In this document: positions 14,056 through 14,882 of the stretch, one piece after another
Layout of the letters: each line of letters begins with the position of its first letter
How positions within the stretch are numbered: position 1 is the stretch's first letter
Source: an uncultured Clostridia bacterium
GTDB lineage: Bacteria > Bacillota > Clostridia > Oscillospirales > Oscillospiraceae
Direction of reading: 5' to 3'
Assembly: GCA_946539175.1 (NCBI GenBank)
Contig: CAMNHH010000044.1
Span: 1 to 14,882 of the forward strand
DNA length: 14,882 nucleotides
Translations under genes and position numbers: made by a program
Notes under the pieces: model-generated
What the model saw: only the letters and a program-made list of their open reading frames with translations
The model's database searches: none
Told to the model about the DNA's origin: nothing

Positions 14056-14882
14056 TTAGCCGAAGCGGATCTTCTTGTACTTCTCGATCTCGGAGGGGCT
14101 GCCGTAGACCATATGGCCGTTGCCGATGTCCACCAGCTCGGGCTGCTCCACGGAGTAGTCGTGCATGCTCTTGTCGTAGATGAAGAGCTTCTTCTCCTTC
14201 TCGATCTTGGGGTCGGGAATGGGGATGGCGGAGATCAGAGACTTGGTGTAGGGGTGCAGGGGGTAGGCGAACAGCTCCTCGGTCTCTGCGATTTCCATGA
14301 TCCGGCCTTTGTAGATGACCACGATGCGGTCAGAGATGAAGCGGACGATGGACAGATCGTGGGCAATGAACAGGTAGGTCAGGCCCCGATCCTGCTGGAA
14401 CTTCTTCATCAGGTTCAGCACCTGGGCCCGAATGGACACGTCCAGGGCGGAGATGGGCTCGTCGGCCACGATGAACTCAGGCTCCATGACGAAGGAACGG
14501 GCCATGCCCACCCGCTGCCGCTGGCCGCCGGAGAACTCATGGGGATAACGGGTCAGATGCTCGGGCAGCAGACCCACCTCCTGGACCACGTTCTCGATCT
14601 TGGCCATGCGGTCCTTCTCGTCCTTGTACAGGTGGAAGTTATACAGGCCCTCGGAGATGATGTACTCGATGGTGGCGCGCTCGTTCAGAGAGGCGGCGGG
14701 GTCCTGGAAGATCATCTGGATCTTCCGAATGACCTCCCGGTCGTCCTTGCGGGAGAGCTTGCCGGAGATCTTTTTGCCGTCGTAGTAGATGGCGCCGGCG
14801 GAGCAGGGATTGATGCGGACGATGGCCCGGCCGATGGTGGTCTTGCCGGAGCCGGACTCGCCCACCAGGGAGAGGGTCTCGC
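14056..14882 (-). CDS. OppF/DppF-type ABC transporter ATPase (5' end beyond window)
   Basis: The 3' part of the gene is visible, 275 residues. In order it shows Walker A GESGSGKTT, the Q-loop MIFQDPAASLN, the ABC signature FSGGQRQRVGMAR, Walker B FIVADEP with SALDVSIRAQVLNLM, and the switch histidine in FIAHDLS. The C-terminal HPYTKSLISAIP element is characteristic of oligopeptide/dipeptide (Opp/Dpp/nickel) importer ATPases. It would be one of the two nucleotide-binding subunits energising peptide uptake. The frame stays open through 14882 (ETLSLVGESG), so the GTG at 14865 is internal and not a start. The rest of the operon must lie beyond the window. The C-terminal extension (about 70 residues after AIP) is a little longer than a minimal OppF. 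Confidence 0.93.
   Translation of the reverse strand, partial: ETLSLVGESGSGKTTIGRAIVRINPCSAGAIYYDGKKISGKLSRKDDREVIRKIQMIFQDPAASLNERATIEYIISEGLYNFHLYKDEKDRMAKIENVVQEVGLLPEHLTRYPHEFSGGQRQRVGMARSFVMEPEFIVADEPISALDVSIRAQVLNLMKKFQQDRGLTYLFIAHDLSIVRFISDRIVVIYKGRIMEIAETEELFAYPLHPYTKSLISAIPIPDPKIEKEKKLFIYDKSMHDYSVEQPELVDIGNGHMVYGSPSEIEKYKKIRFG

Noticed and set aside
10618..14183. Long plus-strand open frames opposite metG and the ApbE-like gene
   Set aside because: metG is certain from HIGH, KMSKS and the zinc motifs. The opposite frames have no start signals and skewed Gly/Leu/His/Gln composition.
14863..14865. GTG as start of the ABC ATPase
   Set aside because: The frame continues upstream through ETLSL to the window end, and the codon lies within the Walker A region, so the gene is cut by the window.

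Overview
The window is about 60% GC or higher, with tightly packed genes that mostly have strong AGGAGG-type ribosome binding sites. It carries a spore-associated SpoIID/peptidoglycan-binding cluster, a VTC/DUF4956 pair, a DUF853 ATPase and a two-domain methionyl-tRNA synthetase. Together these suggest a GC-rich, Gram-positive anaerobe of the Clostridia, most likely Oscillospiraceae (Flavonifractor/Oscillibacter-like). This placement is inferred from gene content and was not tested by a search. No rRNA, tRNA, CRISPR array, insertion sequence or phage gene is visible.

Layout. 1-220: no convincing gene. 221-1894 (minus): a coiled-coil acidic protein and, upstream of it, a CPBP (CAAX-protease-like) membrane protein that has lost most of its catalytic residues; each has its own promoter. 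2042-4376 (minus): a three-gene spore/cell-wall cluster (beta-sandwich protein, SpoIID-domain protein with peptidoglycan-binding repeats, small peptidoglycan-binding protein). Its first ribosome binding site lies inside a strong hairpin. 4460-5743 (minus): an ArsB/NhaD/SLC13-type permease. Its ~160-nt leader carries a good match to the yybP-ykoY (manganese) riboswitch followed by an intrinsic terminator. 5956-7326 (minus): a MATE transporter. 7358-7430: a cluster of three hairpins. 7433-8962 (minus): a DUF853/YjgR HerA-like ATPase. 9115-10559 (plus): the only plus-strand operon, a VTC polyphosphate-polymerase-type protein followed by a DUF4956 membrane protein, behind 11-bp-phased direct repeats that look like response-regulator boxes. 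10604-10645: a perfect palindrome serving as a convergent terminator. 10666-12636 (minus): metG. 12735-14006 (minus): a membrane-anchored, divergent ApbE-like protein. 14056-14882 (minus): the 3' part of an OppF/DppF-type ABC ATPase that runs off the window.

How the parts fit. Most of the minus-strand genes are separate transcription units with recognisable sigma-A promoters, so this is ordinary chromosomal sequence and not an island. The most interesting unit is the riboswitch plus permease. In the yybP-ykoY class, Mn2+ binding normally turns expression on. The leader here is built that way, because the conserved 3' aptamer strand is also the 5' arm of the terminator. The simplest inference is that this SLC13-like permease takes part in manganese homeostasis, probably export. 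Secondary points are two degenerate enzyme-fold proteins (the CPBP and ApbE-like proteins), the hairpin-masked ribosome binding site of the spore cluster, and the phased repeats in front of the polyphosphate operon.
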